Shown: positions 8,603 to 17,684 of the stretch, piece by piece
Layout of the letters: each line of letters starts with the position of its first letter
Position numbering within the stretch: position 1 is the first letter of the stretch
Source of the DNA: IDS-8 sp040902105
GTDB lineage: Bacteria; Pseudomonadota; Gammaproteobacteria; Steroidobacterales; Woeseiaceae
Direction of reading: 5' to 3'
Assembly (NCBI GenBank): GCA_040902105.1
Contig: JBBDXW010000075.1
Span: 124,001-188,000 of the forward strand
Length of the DNA stretch: 64,000 bases
Translations under genes and position numbers: made by a program
Notes under the pieces: generated by a model
Databases searched by the model: none
What the model saw: only the letters and a program-made list of their open reading frames with translations
What the model was told of the DNA's origin: nothing

Positions 8603-10366
8603 CTACATCGATTCGGGCGCGGAGACGCCGAGAATAGCGAGACCGCCGGCGATCACGTGCCTGGCCGCATCGATCAGCGCCAGGCGCGCGTTGCGCAAAT
8701 CGTCATCGTCCACAATGAAAGTGTGCGCGTTGTAATAGGTATGGAAATCGTTGGCGAGATCGCGCAGGTAATGCACCAGGTGGTGCGGCGCACGGTTTTC
8801 CGCAGCCAGCTCGATGATCTCCGGATAGCGGCTGACCGTGCTCATCAGCGCCTTCTCATGGGTTTCCTGAAGGCGCGCAAGATTCGCAATGCCGGATTCC
8901 CCGTCCCAGTCGAAATTCTTCTCTCCAAGCTGCCGGAATACGCTGGCAACGCGCGCGTGCGCGTACTGGATGTAATACACGGGGTTATCGTTCGAACGGC
9001 TCTTCGCGAGTTCGAGGTCGAAATCCAGATGCTGGTCGTGCGAGCGCATCACGTAAAAAAAGCGTGCGGCGTCGTTGCCAACTTCCTCGCGCAACTGGCG
9101 CAGGGTTACGAACTCCCCGGAGCGGGTGGACATCGCCAGCTTCTCGCCCGCGCGATAGAGCGTAACGAACTGCACCAGCTCCACTTCGAGGCTTTCGCCG
9201 GCAAACCCCAGGGCTTCGAGACCGGCCCGCACGCGGGCGACGTAACCGTGATGGTCGGCTCCGAGAATATCGAGCAAGTGGTCGAAGCCGCGCTGACGTT
9301 TGTCGTAGTGGTAGGCGATGTCGGAGGCGAAATAGGTCGATTTGCCGTTTTCGCGCACGACCACGCGATCCTTCTCATCGCCGTAGTCGGTGGCGCGAAA
9401 CCAGGTTGCGCCGTCCTTCTCGTACAGCATCTTGCGTTTCTTCAACAGCGACAGCGCTTCGTCGATGCGACTGTCGACCGACAGGCTTCGCTCCGAGTAC
9501 CAGCGGTCGAACTCGACGCCGAATTCGCCGAGATCATCCCGAATGTCCAGCAGGATCGATTCGAGCGACTGCCGCCGGATCGCGTCAAAGCGCTCGGGGC
9601 CGAGAATGTCCACCGCCGCGGCAATCACGGCGCTGATGTACTCTTCCTTGTCGCCTTCCGGTTCGTCCCGGGGTAACCGCGACAGTAACTCGGCACCGGA
9701 CACGATCGGCAGTCCGGAACGGTCGATTGCCGCCGCGATGTCGCGGATATATTCGCCCCGGTATCCTGCCCTGGGGAAGGATTCGCCGAACGAAACGGTT
9801 TCCCCATTTTGCTCGAGCATACGCAGCCAGACGCTCGCGCCGAGAATATCCATCTGATGTCCGTCGTCGTTGACGTAATACTCGCGCTCGACCGGGAAGC
9901 CCGCAGCTTCGAGCAGGTTGCCGAGCGTCGCGCCGTATGCCGCGTGCCGCCCGTGCCCGACATGCAGCGGCCCGGTCGGGTTTGCGGAAACGAATTCGAG
10001 AAGTATTCTCGGTTCCTTGCGGGTGTGCTGGCGGCCATACGCCGATCCGGCACTCAGCACGGCGGCCAGTTCCTGGTGCAGAGCCGTCTCGCTCAGGTGG
10101 AAATTGATGAATCCCGGCCCGGCGATCTCGACCTTGTCGACCAGTTCACTCGCAGGAAGCCGGGCGATGATCCGGTCGGCGAGCTCGCGCGGTTTGCTGC
10201 CGACCTGCCGTGCGAGGCGCATCGCGATATTGGTCGAGAAATCGCCGTGCCTCGGATCGCGCGTGCGTTCCACCGTGGTGCGGGTCGAGCTCACTTCGGG
10301 AGCATCCGCGAGTTCCGGAAGGTCCGCGATGGCCTGGTCGACCAGCTTGGCGATACTGCTTTTCAA
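8603..10366 (-). CDS. argS: Arginyl-tRNA synthetase
   Basis: About 587 residues. Class I aminoacyl-tRNA synthetase charging tRNA-Arg. An N-terminal tRNA-recognition domain comes first. The catalytic core carries the HIGH signature as HVGHGR after EFVSANPTGPL and the KMSKS region as LAMSTRSGE, and an alpha-helical DALR anticodon-binding domain ends the protein. The start is chosen at a TTG giving MKSSIAKLVDQA, with AAGAG 7 bases upstream, because this matches the family N-terminus; a TTG 21 bases further up is also open. It lies downstream of priA on the same strand. Confidence 0.95.
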   Translation of the reverse strand: MKSSIAKLVDQAIADLPELADAPEVSSTRTTVERTRDPRHGDFSTNIAMRLARQVGSKPRELADRIIARLPASELVDKVEIAGPGFINFHLSETALHQELAAVLSAGSAYGRQHTRKEPRILLEFVSANPTGPLHVGHGRHAAYGATLGNLLEAAGFPVEREYYVNDDGHQMDILGASVWLRMLEQNGETVSFGESFPRAGYRGEYIRDIAAAIDRSGLPIVSGAELLSRLPRDEPEGDKEEYISAVIAAAVDILGPERFDAIRRQSLESILLDIRDDLGEFGVEFDRWYSERSLSVDSRIDEALSLLKKRKMLYEKDGATWFRATDYGDEKDRVVVRENGKSTYFASDIAYHYDKRQRGFDHLLDILGADHHGYVARVRAGLEALGFAGESLEVELVQFVTLYRAGEKLAMSTRSGEFVTLRQLREEVGNDAARFFYVMRSHDQHLDFDLELAKSRSNDNPVYYIQYAHARVASVFRQLGEKNFDWDGESGIANLARLQETHEKALMSTVSRYPEIIELAAENRAPHHLVHYLRDLANDFHTYYNAHTFIVDDDDLRNARLALIDAARHVIAGGLAILGVSAPESM

Positions 10367-10429
10367 CGCTGTACTCTTGCGGCGCAATCAAGGAGGGCGG
10401 CAATTCTAGCAGCACCGCGGTCGGTCGTG

Positions 10430-12649
10430 TCAGAACAGCTCGATCGGGTCGACGTCGATCGACCAGCGGACCCGCCGCGCAGACGCGTTCGTTTCGAAGT
10501 CCTCGCACAACGCCTGCAACAATCGATGCAGCGGCTGCCGCTTGCCGCTCTGGAAAAGCAGCTGCGCGCGGTAACGTCCTGCCCTGCGTTCCATCGGGGC
10601 GCTGACCGGCCCTAGAATCCTCACCCCGCCGGCGTTGACCGCTTCCGCTTTCTTCCTCGAGATTTCGAGAAAGTCGTGTGTATCCTGCCTGCGCGTCGCG
10701 GCAGCGCGAAGCAGCGCGAGCTTTGAGAATGGCGGCCACGCTGCTTTCTCGCGTTCCGCCAATGCACTCGTCGCAACGCGCTCATATCCGCCCTGCAGCA
10801 GTTCGCTCCAGAACGGATGTGCGGCGAATCCAGTCTGGATCATGACTTCGCCCTGGCGTTGTTCGCGGCCCGCCCTCCCCGCGACCTGGATGAGGCTTTG
10901 CGCCAGCCGCTCGGTACCGCGAAAGTCGGTACTGAACAGGCCCTGATCCGCGTCGATCACGACAACGAGTGTGAGCTTCGGAAAATGGTGACCTTTGGAA
11001 AGCATCTGCGTGCCGACCAGTATGCCGGTTTCGCCGCTCGTCACCATTGCCAGCGCCTTGTTGAGAGCGCCCTTCCGCCGCGTGCTGTCGCTGTCGATGC
11101 GGGTCACGAGCTGCTCCGGGAAATGGATGCGCAACGCGTCTTCCAGTCTTTCCGTGCCGTGACCGAGCGGCGTCACGGTTCCGCCGCAGTCGTGACATTC
11201 GCCATCGAGCGGGCGCATCGCGCCGCAGTGATGGCACATGAGCCTGTTGTTTCTGCTGTGGACGGTCATGCGCGCATCGCAGCGGCTGCATTCGGCGATA
11301 GCGCCGCAATTCTGGCAGATCAGCGTCGGTGCGAAGCCGCGGCGATTCAGGAACACCAGAACCTGTCCGTCGTCCGCGAGGCTTTGCCGCATTGCATCGA
11401 TCACCGGCCGGCTCAGGCCGTCACTCGGCTGATGCCGGTTCAGGTCGACGACACGCAGCAGCGGCGGCACCGCCTTGCCGGCGCGCACCGGCAGGACCAG
11501 GCGCCGGTACATGCCCTCGATGCATCTTTGCAACGTTTCGAGCGACGGCGTCGCGGAGCCGAGCACGACAGGGATGTCGAGTTGCTTGCCGCGCGCAACA
11601 GCGAGATCCCGCGCAGAATAACGCAGCCCTTCCTGCTGCTTGAACGAGCTGTCGTGTTCCTCATCGACGACAATGAGTCCCGGATTCTTCATCGGCGCGA
11701 ATACCGCCGACCGGGTGCCGACAATGAGCCGGGCAGCGCCCGTTCTTGCGGCGCGCCAGGCATCGAGGCGCACGTTGTCGCTCAACGACGAATGCAGAAT
11801 CACCGGTGCAATACCAAGGCGCTGTTCGAGCCTTGCGACGAACTGCGGCGTCAGCCCGATCTCGGGAACCAGCACGAGCGCCTGCCGCGAACGCCCGAGC
11901 GCTTCCTGAATGAGGCGCAGATAAACTTCAGTCTTGCCGCTGCCGGTCACGCCGTCGAGCAGGCTGACGCTGAAACCGCTCTGCCCGGAGATCGCAAGCG
12001 TCGCAGCCGCCTGATCGGCGTTGAGTGCCGGGCCCGGCTGCGCGGGACCGGCATTGTGGTTTGTCGCCGATTCACTGCAGCATTCGATGGTGGCCTCGAC
12101 GAGCGTTACCCAGGATTTGTCGAGGAAACTTTTCATCAGGCGCTTCCAGCCAGGCATGAGCTCGTCGAGTTCGTCGAAGCGAAGGCGGCCTGCATCCTGC
12201 AACAAGGACAGAAGCTGCACCTGGCGCGGGGCCTTTTTTGTCATTGATGCAACATCCGCCGCTGCGCCCTCGCCGGTTATAGCGAGGTGCGGCGCAACCG
12301 GATCAAGAGGCTTGCCCTGTCGCAGCAAGGTCGGCAGAGCCGCAGCCACGACTTCACCGACGGGGTGATGGTAGTAGTCGCTCGCGAAGCGGATGAGCCA
12401 CAGGTCCGCGGCGTCGAGGAGTGGTGATTCATCGAGTACTTCGTGCGCGCGCCTCAGTTTGGCAAGCGGCAGCTCGCTTCGATCGCCGACTTCGAGCAGC
12501 ATCGCCGTCTGCGTACGGCGGCCGAACGGCACGCGCAGCCGGCAACCCGGCCGGGGCAGGCTTTCAAGGTCCGCTGACGGCGGCAGGTAGTCGAACAACC
12601 GTGACAGCGGCGCATCGATCGCCACTCTCAGTATGGCTTCGCGGTTCAT
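10430..12649 (-). CDS. priA: Primosomal protein N' (replication restart helicase PriA)
   Basis: 739 residues, the usual PriA length. An N-terminal DNA-binding region that recognises 3' ends at forks is followed by a superfamily 2 helicase core (Walker A GVTGSGKTE, DEEH box in VVDEEHDSSF). A zinc-binding insertion carries four CxxC-type pairs (CQNCG, CSRC, CHHCG, CHDCG), and the core continues with QVAGRAGR. PriA restarts collapsed replication forks by loading DnaB. It begins 19 bases after pntB ends and is followed by argS, so read-through from the pnt genes is possible. Confidence 0.95.
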   Translation of the reverse strand: MNREAILRVAIDAPLSRLFDYLPPSADLESLPRPGCRLRVPFGRRTQTAMLLEVGDRSELPLAKLRRAHEVLDESPLLDAADLWLIRFASDYYHHPVGEVVAAALPTLLRQGKPLDPVAPHLAITGEGAAADVASMTKKAPRQVQLLSLLQDAGRLRFDELDELMPGWKRLMKSFLDKSWVTLVEATIECCSESATNHNAGPAQPGPALNADQAAATLAISGQSGFSVSLLDGVTGSGKTEVYLRLIQEALGRSRQALVLVPEIGLTPQFVARLEQRLGIAPVILHSSLSDNVRLDAWRAARTGAARLIVGTRSAVFAPMKNPGLIVVDEEHDSSFKQQEGLRYSARDLAVARGKQLDIPVVLGSATPSLETLQRCIEGMYRRLVLPVRAGKAVPPLLRVVDLNRHQPSDGLSRPVIDAMRQSLADDGQVLVFLNRRGFAPTLICQNCGAIAECSRCDARMTVHSRNNRLMCHHCGAMRPLDGECHDCGGTVTPLGHGTERLEDALRIHFPEQLVTRIDSDSTRRKGALNKALAMVTSGETGILVGTQMLSKGHHFPKLTLVVVIDADQGLFSTDFRGTERLAQSLIQVAGRAGREQRQGEVMIQTGFAAHPFWSELLQGGYERVATSALAEREKAAWPPFSKLALLRAAATRRQDTHDFLEISRKKAEAVNAGGVRILGPVSAPMERRAGRYRAQLLFQSGKRQPLHRLLQALCEDFETNASARRVRWSIDVDPIELF

Positions 12650-12668
12650 GCACTGTCCGGGAGAAGCT

Positions 12669-14048
12669 TCAGAGCGATTTTACGGCCTGAATCAGCTCCG
12701 ATGCCATTGCCTGACCGTCGCCGTACAGCATGCGCGTCTGATCGAGGAAGAACAGCGCATTCTCTATGCCCGAGAACCCCGCACCCTGGCCACGCTTGAT
12801 GACGATGACGTTTTTCGCCTTGTCGGCGTTGAGAATCGGCATGCCGTAGATCGGACTGGACGGGTCTGTCCGCGCCACCGGATTTACGACGTCGTTGGCG
12901 CCGATCACGAGCGCAACGTCGGCGGTGGCGAATTCGGCGTTGATTTCGCTTTCGTCGTAGATGACGTCGTAGGGCACGCCGGCCTCGGCGAGCAAGACGT
13001 TCATATGGCCGGGCATGCGACCGGCGACCGGATGAATCGCAAATTTCACGTCGACGCCGCGCTCGATCAGGATCTGCGCCAGTTCCCAGACCTTGTGCTG
13101 CGCCTGCGCCACGGCCATGCCGTAGCCGGGAACGATCAGCACCTTGTTCGCAAATGCCATCATCACCCCGGCGTCGACGGCCTCGATGGGTTTCATGCTG
13201 CCATGGACTTCCGACGTCACCATGGTCGTATCGCCGAAGCCGGAGAACAACACGTTTCCAAGTGAGCGGTTCATCGCCTTCGCCATGAGCTGCGTCAGCA
13301 GCGTGCCGGCAGCGCCGACCACGGTACCCGCGATGATCATCGCGGCGTTTTGCAGCACGAAGCCCTCGAAGGCGACGGCGAGTCCGGTCAGGGCGTTGTA
13401 CAGGGAAATCACGACCGGCATATCCGCACCGCCGATCGGCAACGTCATCGTGACGCCCAGAACGAGCGCGAGCAGGAAGAACACGGCAATCAGTTCCGGG
13501 CCCGGGTGCTGCAGCACGATGACTCCCGCAAGCACCAGCGTGACCGCAAGAAGCACGAGGTTGAAAAGCTGCTGTCCGCCAAAGCGGACGGTCGATTTCA
13601 TCAGTCCCTGCAGTTTGGCGAACGCAATGAGGCTGCCGCTGAACGAAATCGAGCCGATAAGCCCCCCGAGCACGGCCAGAACACCGAATGTCAGCCCATG
13701 ATCTTCGCCGCCGAACAGCTCGACCGCCGCGATCGCGGCAGCGGCGCCGCCGCCCATGCCGTTGTACAACGCGATCATCTGCGGCATGTCGGTCATCGCA
13801 ACCCGCTTGCCGCTGACCCAGGCAAGGGAGCCGCCGAGGGCGATCGCGACCATCATGAGGACGTAGTTGTCCATTCCCGGGTAGAGGAACGTAACGAGGG
13901 TTGCCACCAGCATGCCGGCGCCGGCCCACACGATGCCGCCGCGCGCGGTGACCGGCGAACTCATCTTTTTAAGGCCATATATAAAGAGTATGGCCGCAAC
14001 AAAATAGCTGGCTTCGATGAGCCAGCGCAGGGAGGACGCCTCGAACAT
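12669..14048 (-). CDS. pntB: NAD(P) transhydrogenase subunit beta
   Basis: 459 residues. About nine transmembrane helices fill the first 270 residues, followed by the NADP(H)-binding domain III with GYGMAVAQAQ, the AEAGVPYD segment and VIGANDVVNP. PntB and PntA use the proton gradient to reduce NADP+ with NADH, supplying NADPH for biosynthesis. The start codon overlaps the last base of the pntAB stop (TGATG), showing translational coupling. The three-gene split of the alpha subunit resembles that of many proteobacteria rather than the E. coli two-gene form. Confidence 0.95.
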   Translation of the reverse strand: MFEASSLRWLIEASYFVAAILFIYGLKKMSSPVTARGGIVWAGAGMLVATLVTFLYPGMDNYVLMMVAIALGGSLAWVSGKRVAMTDMPQMIALYNGMGGGAAAAIAAVELFGGEDHGLTFGVLAVLGGLIGSISFSGSLIAFAKLQGLMKSTVRFGGQQLFNLVLLAVTLVLAGVIVLQHPGPELIAVFFLLALVLGVTMTLPIGGADMPVVISLYNALTGLAVAFEGFVLQNAAMIIAGTVVGAAGTLLTQLMAKAMNRSLGNVLFSGFGDTTMVTSEVHGSMKPIEAVDAGVMMAFANKVLIVPGYGMAVAQAQHKVWELAQILIERGVDVKFAIHPVAGRMPGHMNVLLAEAGVPYDVIYDESEINAEFATADVALVIGANDVVNPVARTDPSSPIYGMPILNADKAKNVIVIKRGQGAGFSGIENALFFLDQTRMLYGDGQAMASELIQAVKSL

Positions 14049-14338
14049 CAGCGCTTCTCCTTGCTGCTCTTGAACATCTCGAGCATGCGCTCGGTGACGA
14101 CGTAGCCGCCGACCGCGTTACCTGCGGCGAGAAACACGCCGATGAAACCAATGGTGGTTTCGAGCGACGTGTTGGCGCGGCCCAGAGCGACCATGGCGCC
14201 GACCAGCACGATGCCGTGCACGAAGTTCGAGCCGGACATCAGCGGAGTATGCAGGATGACCGGCACCCGCCCGATCACTTCATGACCGACGAACGCGGCC
14301 AGCATGAATATATATAGCGCGATGAAACCGTCAATCAT
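14048..14338 (-). CDS. pntAB: NAD(P) transhydrogenase subunit alpha, membrane part
   Basis: 96 residues with three to four hydrophobic helices. It matches the C-terminal membrane segment of PntA, encoded as a separate gene (PntA2/PntAB): FIALYIFMLAAFVGHEVIG at the start and FIGVFLAAGNAVGGYVVTER near the end. It forms domain II of the transhydrogenase with PntB. It lies 15 bases after the pntAA stop and overlaps pntB by one base. Confidence 0.92.
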   Translation of the reverse strand: MIDGFIALYIFMLAAFVGHEVIGRVPVILHTPLMSGSNFVHGIVLVGAMVALGRANTSLETTIGFIGVFLAAGNAVGGYVVTERMLEMFKSSKEKR

Positions 14339-14353
14339 CGGTCGGTACCTTGT

Positions 14354-15481
14354 TCATTTATCTGCTTCGACGGATTCACGAGTCGCCGCATGCTTTATCT
14401 CGCCGTCGCGCGTCAGCACCGACGAAGCGAATACTTCGTCCTCCCAGTCAATTTTCAGTTCGCCGTCGCGGATGGCCGGGCTCAGGAAATTGAAAAGATT
14501 GCGCGCATACATTTCACTGGCATGTCTGCCGAGTTTCGCCGGCAGATTGACGGGACCGACGATCCTGACCCCGTGTTCGACCACGGTCTCGCCGGGGCGG
14601 GTCAGTTCGCAGTTGCCGCCCGTGTCGGCCGCAAGGTCGACGATCACGGCGCCCGGCTGCATCGTTTTTACGGCCGCGGCCGAGATGATCTTCGGCGCCG
14701 GACGCCCCGGAATCGCCGCCGTGCTGATGACCACGTCGGAGACGGATATTTCCCGTTCCAGGGCCGCCTGTTGCTTGTGTTTTTCTTCCTCCGTCAGTTC
14801 GCGCGCATAGCCGCCTGCACCTTCGGCGCTGACGCCGGTTTCGACAAACTTCGCGCCCAGGGACTGAACCTGTTCTTTCGTTGCGCCGCGGACATCGTAG
14901 CCCTTGACAACGGCGCCGAGGCGTTTCGCAGTCGCGATTGCCTGCAGGCCTGCCACGCCGGCGCCGATGACGAGTACCTGCGCCGGGCGAATGGTGCCGG
15001 CCGCGGTGGTCAACATCGGGAAGAATTTATCCAGCGTGCTCGCCGCAATGAGCGCCGCCTGGTAGCCGGCGGCGGCGGCCTGCGATGACAGGACGTCCAT
15101 GCTCTGAGCCCTGGAGATTCGCGGCACGAGTTCCATGGCGAACGCGGTGTGTTTCCTGCTCTGCAACGCCGCGACCAGTTTTTTGTTGAGGTGACCGTAC
15201 ACGAGCCCGACAACCACGGATTCGTCGGCCAGCTTTGCAACCGCCGCCGGGTCGGCCGGCTGCACCGTGAGAAGGAGTTTGCATTGCTTCAGGACGCCGT
15301 CGGCATCGGCAAAATCGACTCCCTCGTAGGCACCGTCCAGAAGCTGCGAGCGCTCTCCGGCCCCGCGCTCCATGACGACGGAAACGCCGAGTTTTCGCAG
15401 CTTGGCGCTGACCTCGGGAGTCAGGGCAACGCGAGTTTCGCCCTCAAGGGTTTCCTTCAGCACGCCAACGGTCAGCGGCAT
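14354..15481 (-). CDS. pntAA: NAD(P) transhydrogenase subunit alpha, soluble part
   Basis: 375 residues: the NAD(H)-binding domain I of the transhydrogenase, homologous to alanine dehydrogenase. The N-terminus has the family signature GVLKETLEGETRVALTP. The Rossmann motif is VLVIGAGVAGLQAI, and the mobile loop and hinge are near AAIPGRPAPKIIS. First gene of pntAA-pntAB-pntB. A GGAG ribosome site lies in the leader 8 bases before ATG. The divergent HNH nuclease gene starts 274 bases away, so the promoter lies in that gap. Confidence 0.95.
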   Translation of the reverse strand: MPLTVGVLKETLEGETRVALTPEVSAKLRKLGVSVVMERGAGERSQLLDGAYEGVDFADADGVLKQCKLLLTVQPADPAAVAKLADESVVVGLVYGHLNKKLVAALQSRKHTAFAMELVPRISRAQSMDVLSSQAAAAGYQAALIAASTLDKFFPMLTTAAGTIRPAQVLVIGAGVAGLQAIATAKRLGAVVKGYDVRGATKEQVQSLGAKFVETGVSAEGAGGYARELTEEEKHKQQAALEREISVSDVVISTAAIPGRPAPKIISAAAVKTMQPGAVIVDLAADTGGNCELTRPGETVVEHGVRIVGPVNLPAKLGRHASEMYARNLFNFLSPAIRDGELKIDWEDEVFASSVLTRDGEIKHAATRESVEADK

Positions 15482-15755
15482 CGATTGTCTCCGGCTGTTT
15501 CTGGAATGACGGGGTGGTTATCGTCGGGACGCGAATAATGACATAGGACCCAACATTCGCAAACCGGCACACGATGTTGCGCAATGGGTAATCGTACCTG
15601 CGGAGGATGCACAAACGCCGTGGTCACGAGGCCGCTGCGCTTGAGATTAGTTGAGAATGGGCGATGGGCATGCCGCCGTGTTCTTGTTGTACTTTTGCCG
15701 CACTGTTGCTTTTTACCGGCCTTTCTGCAAACTAGAGCACCGGAGAGACTGTTTT

Positions 15756-16397
15756 ATGCGTTCTGGTGCTGCTTCAGACATCTCGCAACAGGTATTGAGA
15801 ACCGACGTAGCGGGCATGCCGCTCGAATGGATCGACTACCGCGAGGCCGTCCGGCTCTATCATACGGAGCAGGTCGCGTATGCCTGCGGCACACGGCTTT
15901 ACACGGTCTTCGGCGGTTACAGCGCACTCTACGGTCATCGCAGCGCGATCGATGTCAGTTCCATCGTGGCCACGCGAGGCACCAGCCAGGGACTGGCCTA
16001 CGTACGCGACCAGTACGTCCCGCCGCTCAACAACCGCACGCTGTTCAAGAGAGACGCGAATCTCTGCCTGTATTGCGCGACGCGTTTTCCGGCTCGTGAT
16101 CTGACCCGCGACCACATCACGCCCTTTTCGCAGGGCGGCTGCGATACCTGGAACAACGTCGCTACAGCCTGCAAGAGGTGCAACAACCACAAAGGGGGGC
16201 GCACGCCCGAACAGGCCTCGATGCAGCTGGTTGCGGTGCCGTTCACGCCGACCTATGCCGAATACATTTATCTGAAAGGGCGCAAGGTCCTGACGGATCA
16301 GATGCAGTACCTGCTGGCGCACATTCCGCGCTCGAGTCCGCTGCACGCGCGGTTGAGCGATCACCTCTCCGACGGCGGGCTGTACCTGGATTCTTAA
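15756..16397 (+). CDS. HNH endonuclease family protein
   Basis: 213 residues from the ATG at 15756, preceded by GGAGAG with 8-base spacing; the open frame extends 105 bases further upstream without a better start. The HNH fold lies at about residues 94-152: paired Cys (LCLYCATRF), the catalytic DHITPFSQGG, the Asn in DTWNNV and a second Cys pair (CKRCNNHKG), so a zinc-bound His-Me finger nuclease. The rest of the protein, including the C-terminal TYAEYIYLKGR region, matches the stand-alone HNH proteins common in proteobacteria, whose substrate is unknown. No partner methylase or toxin-immunity gene is adjacent. Confidence 0.85.
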   Translation: MRSGAASDISQQVLRTDVAGMPLEWIDYREAVRLYHTEQVAYACGTRLYTVFGGYSALYGHRSAIDVSSIVATRGTSQGLAYVRDQYVPPLNNRTLFKRDANLCLYCATRFPARDLTRDHITPFSQGGCDTWNNVATACKRCNNHKGGRTPEQASMQLVAVPFTPTYAEYIYLKGRKVLTDQMQYLLAHIPRSSPLHARLSDHLSDGGLYLDS

Positions 16398-16426
16398 GCC
16401 GCATCGTTTGATGAATGTCCAGCGGC

Positions 16427-16519
16427 GGTCGCCCGCAGGGCGGGCTCCTACAGGGGTTTTCTCCATCGGCTTGCCAACGGACGAATCGTCCCCTGTAGGA
16501 GCCCGCCCTGCGGGCGACC
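16427..16519. repeat. BIME: inverted pair of GTAGGAGCCCGC-type REP elements
   Basis: Arms at 16427-16456 and 16490-16519 are perfect 30-base inverted copies separated by 33 bases. Each contains GTAGGAGCCCGCC, a two-base core and GGGCGAC, and is itself a short hairpin. It sits between the HNH gene and the exonuclease gene. The layout (two convergent palindromes) is the classical bacterial interspersed mosaic element. Confidence 0.85.
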
Positions 16520-16578
16520 AGCGACTGCCGGCAAGCTGTTATGATGCACGGACCCTCGCCGTCAACGAGCGATGCCCG

Positions 16579-17508
16579 ATGCAATACCTGATCGACGCCA
16601 GCGTCTACGTCTTTCGCGCGTACTATTCGTTGCCGAACGACATGATTGACGGCGACGGCAATCCCGTCAACGCGCTGTACGGCTTTTGCCGCTTCATCGG
16701 CGACTTCGTCGAGCAGGTGCGTCCCGAGTACCTGGCCATACTGTTCGACGCAAGCCTTACGTCGTCGTTTCGCAGCGAAATCTATCCCGCGTACAAGGCA
16801 AATCGCGAACCGGCGCCGGCCGAACTGAAACGGCAGTTTGAGCAATGCCGCGAATTCACCAGGGCGCTCGGCATCATGGAATGCGCGCACCCGGTGTACG
16901 AGGCGGACGACCTGATCGGCACACTGGTCAGCGAGGGCAGACGATCCGGACGGCCGTCGACGATCGTGAGCCGCGACAAGGACCTCGCACAGTTGATCTC
17001 GAAAGGTGACGTATTCTGGGACTTCGCCGGCAAGGGCAGGCTCACCTACGACCAGATCCCGGGCGTGTTCGGCGTGTGGCCCGAGCAGATAGCCGATTTC
17101 CTGGCGCTCGCCGGTGACGGCGTCGACAACATTCCGGGCGTGCCGGGCGTCGGGAAGAAGACCGCGGCGGCGCTGTTGCAGCATTTCGGCAGCCTCGATG
17201 GCGTGTATGCGAACCTCGACCGTGTGCACGAAGTGTGCTGCCGCGGCGCGAAGACGCTCGGACTGAAACTCGATGCGCACCGGGAAGCGGCGATGCTTGC
17301 GAGGAAGCTCACCGGAATCGCCTGCGATGCGCCGCTCGAAAGATCGCTGGCCTGTCTCAGGCCTGCCGTTCCGAATCTCGGCGCTATCAATGCGCTGTTC
17401 GACCGGGCAGGATTCGGCAGCGCGCTGCGTCGCCAGGCGGAGCGCGTATCCGATCTCGTAGCGACGCCGGATCTGCCGCGGCTGCGCTTGCGGGCCGCAG
17501 CCATGTAG
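16579..17508 (+). CDS. Stand-alone 5'-3' exonuclease (PolA N-domain/Xni type)
   Basis: 309 residues from the ATG at 16579; the open frame upstream is repeat DNA. It corresponds to the 5' nuclease domain of DNA polymerase I. Seen are the first metal-site Asp (YLIDASVYVFRAYY), FDA followed by the arch region (YPAYKANRE), the acidic cluster EADDLIG, SRDKDLAQL and a helix-three-turn-helix DNA clamp (GDGVDNIPGVPGVGKKTA). It should remove flaps and RNA primers in a metal-dependent way. It is longer than E. coli Xni, with about 60 extra C-terminal residues. Its TAG stop is formed by the first bases of the following GTAG-type repeat. Confidence 0.88.
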   Translation: MQYLIDASVYVFRAYYSLPNDMIDGDGNPVNALYGFCRFIGDFVEQVRPEYLAILFDASLTSSFRSEIYPAYKANREPAPAELKRQFEQCREFTRALGIMECAHPVYEADDLIGTLVSEGRRSGRPSTIVSRDKDLAQLISKGDVFWDFAGKGRLTYDQIPGVFGVWPEQIADFLALAGDGVDNIPGVPGVGKKTAAALLQHFGSLDGVYANLDRVHEVCCRGAKTLGLKLDAHREAAMLARKLTGIACDAPLERSLACLRPAVPNLGAINALFDRAGFGSALRRQAERVSDLVATPDLPRLRLRAAAM

Positions 17509-17658
17509 GAGCCCGCCATTGCGGGCGACCCCTAAAAGGGGACCCCTAAAAGGGGACAGTGACCTTTTTTCGCAAGGTGCGAGGAAGGCCGTGGGAGCCC
17601 CTGAGGGAAAAAAGGTCACTGTCCCCTTTTAGGGGTCGCCCGCGTGGCGGGCTCCTAC
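17505..17658. repeat. Composite inverted repeat: GTAG-type REP pair enclosing a second palindrome
   Basis: Outer REP copies lie at 17505-17529 and 17635-17658 in inverted orientation. Inside them is another pair of perfect 28-base arms at 17543-17570 and 17608-17635, built from CCCCTAAAAGGGGACAGTGA plus a run of T. The left arm carries one extra tandem copy of the 14-base unit CCCCTAAAAGGGGA. The whole block lies between the exonuclease and the kinase gene and overlaps the exonuclease stop codon. Confidence 0.85.
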
Positions 17659-17684
17659 ATCTCAGCGCCACAGGACCTGGTGCC

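Noticed and set aside
8492..9676. 394-codon plus-strand ORF antisense to argS
   Set aside because: Complete antisense overlap with a clear argS; no recognisable domain.
12646..13929. 427-codon minus-strand ORF overlapping pntB
   Set aside because: Same strand, different frame from a clear pntB; Arg/Gly-rich shadow.
16408..16578. N-terminal extension of the exonuclease ORF
   Set aside because: The upstream codons are the REP pair; the family N-terminus begins at ATG 16579.
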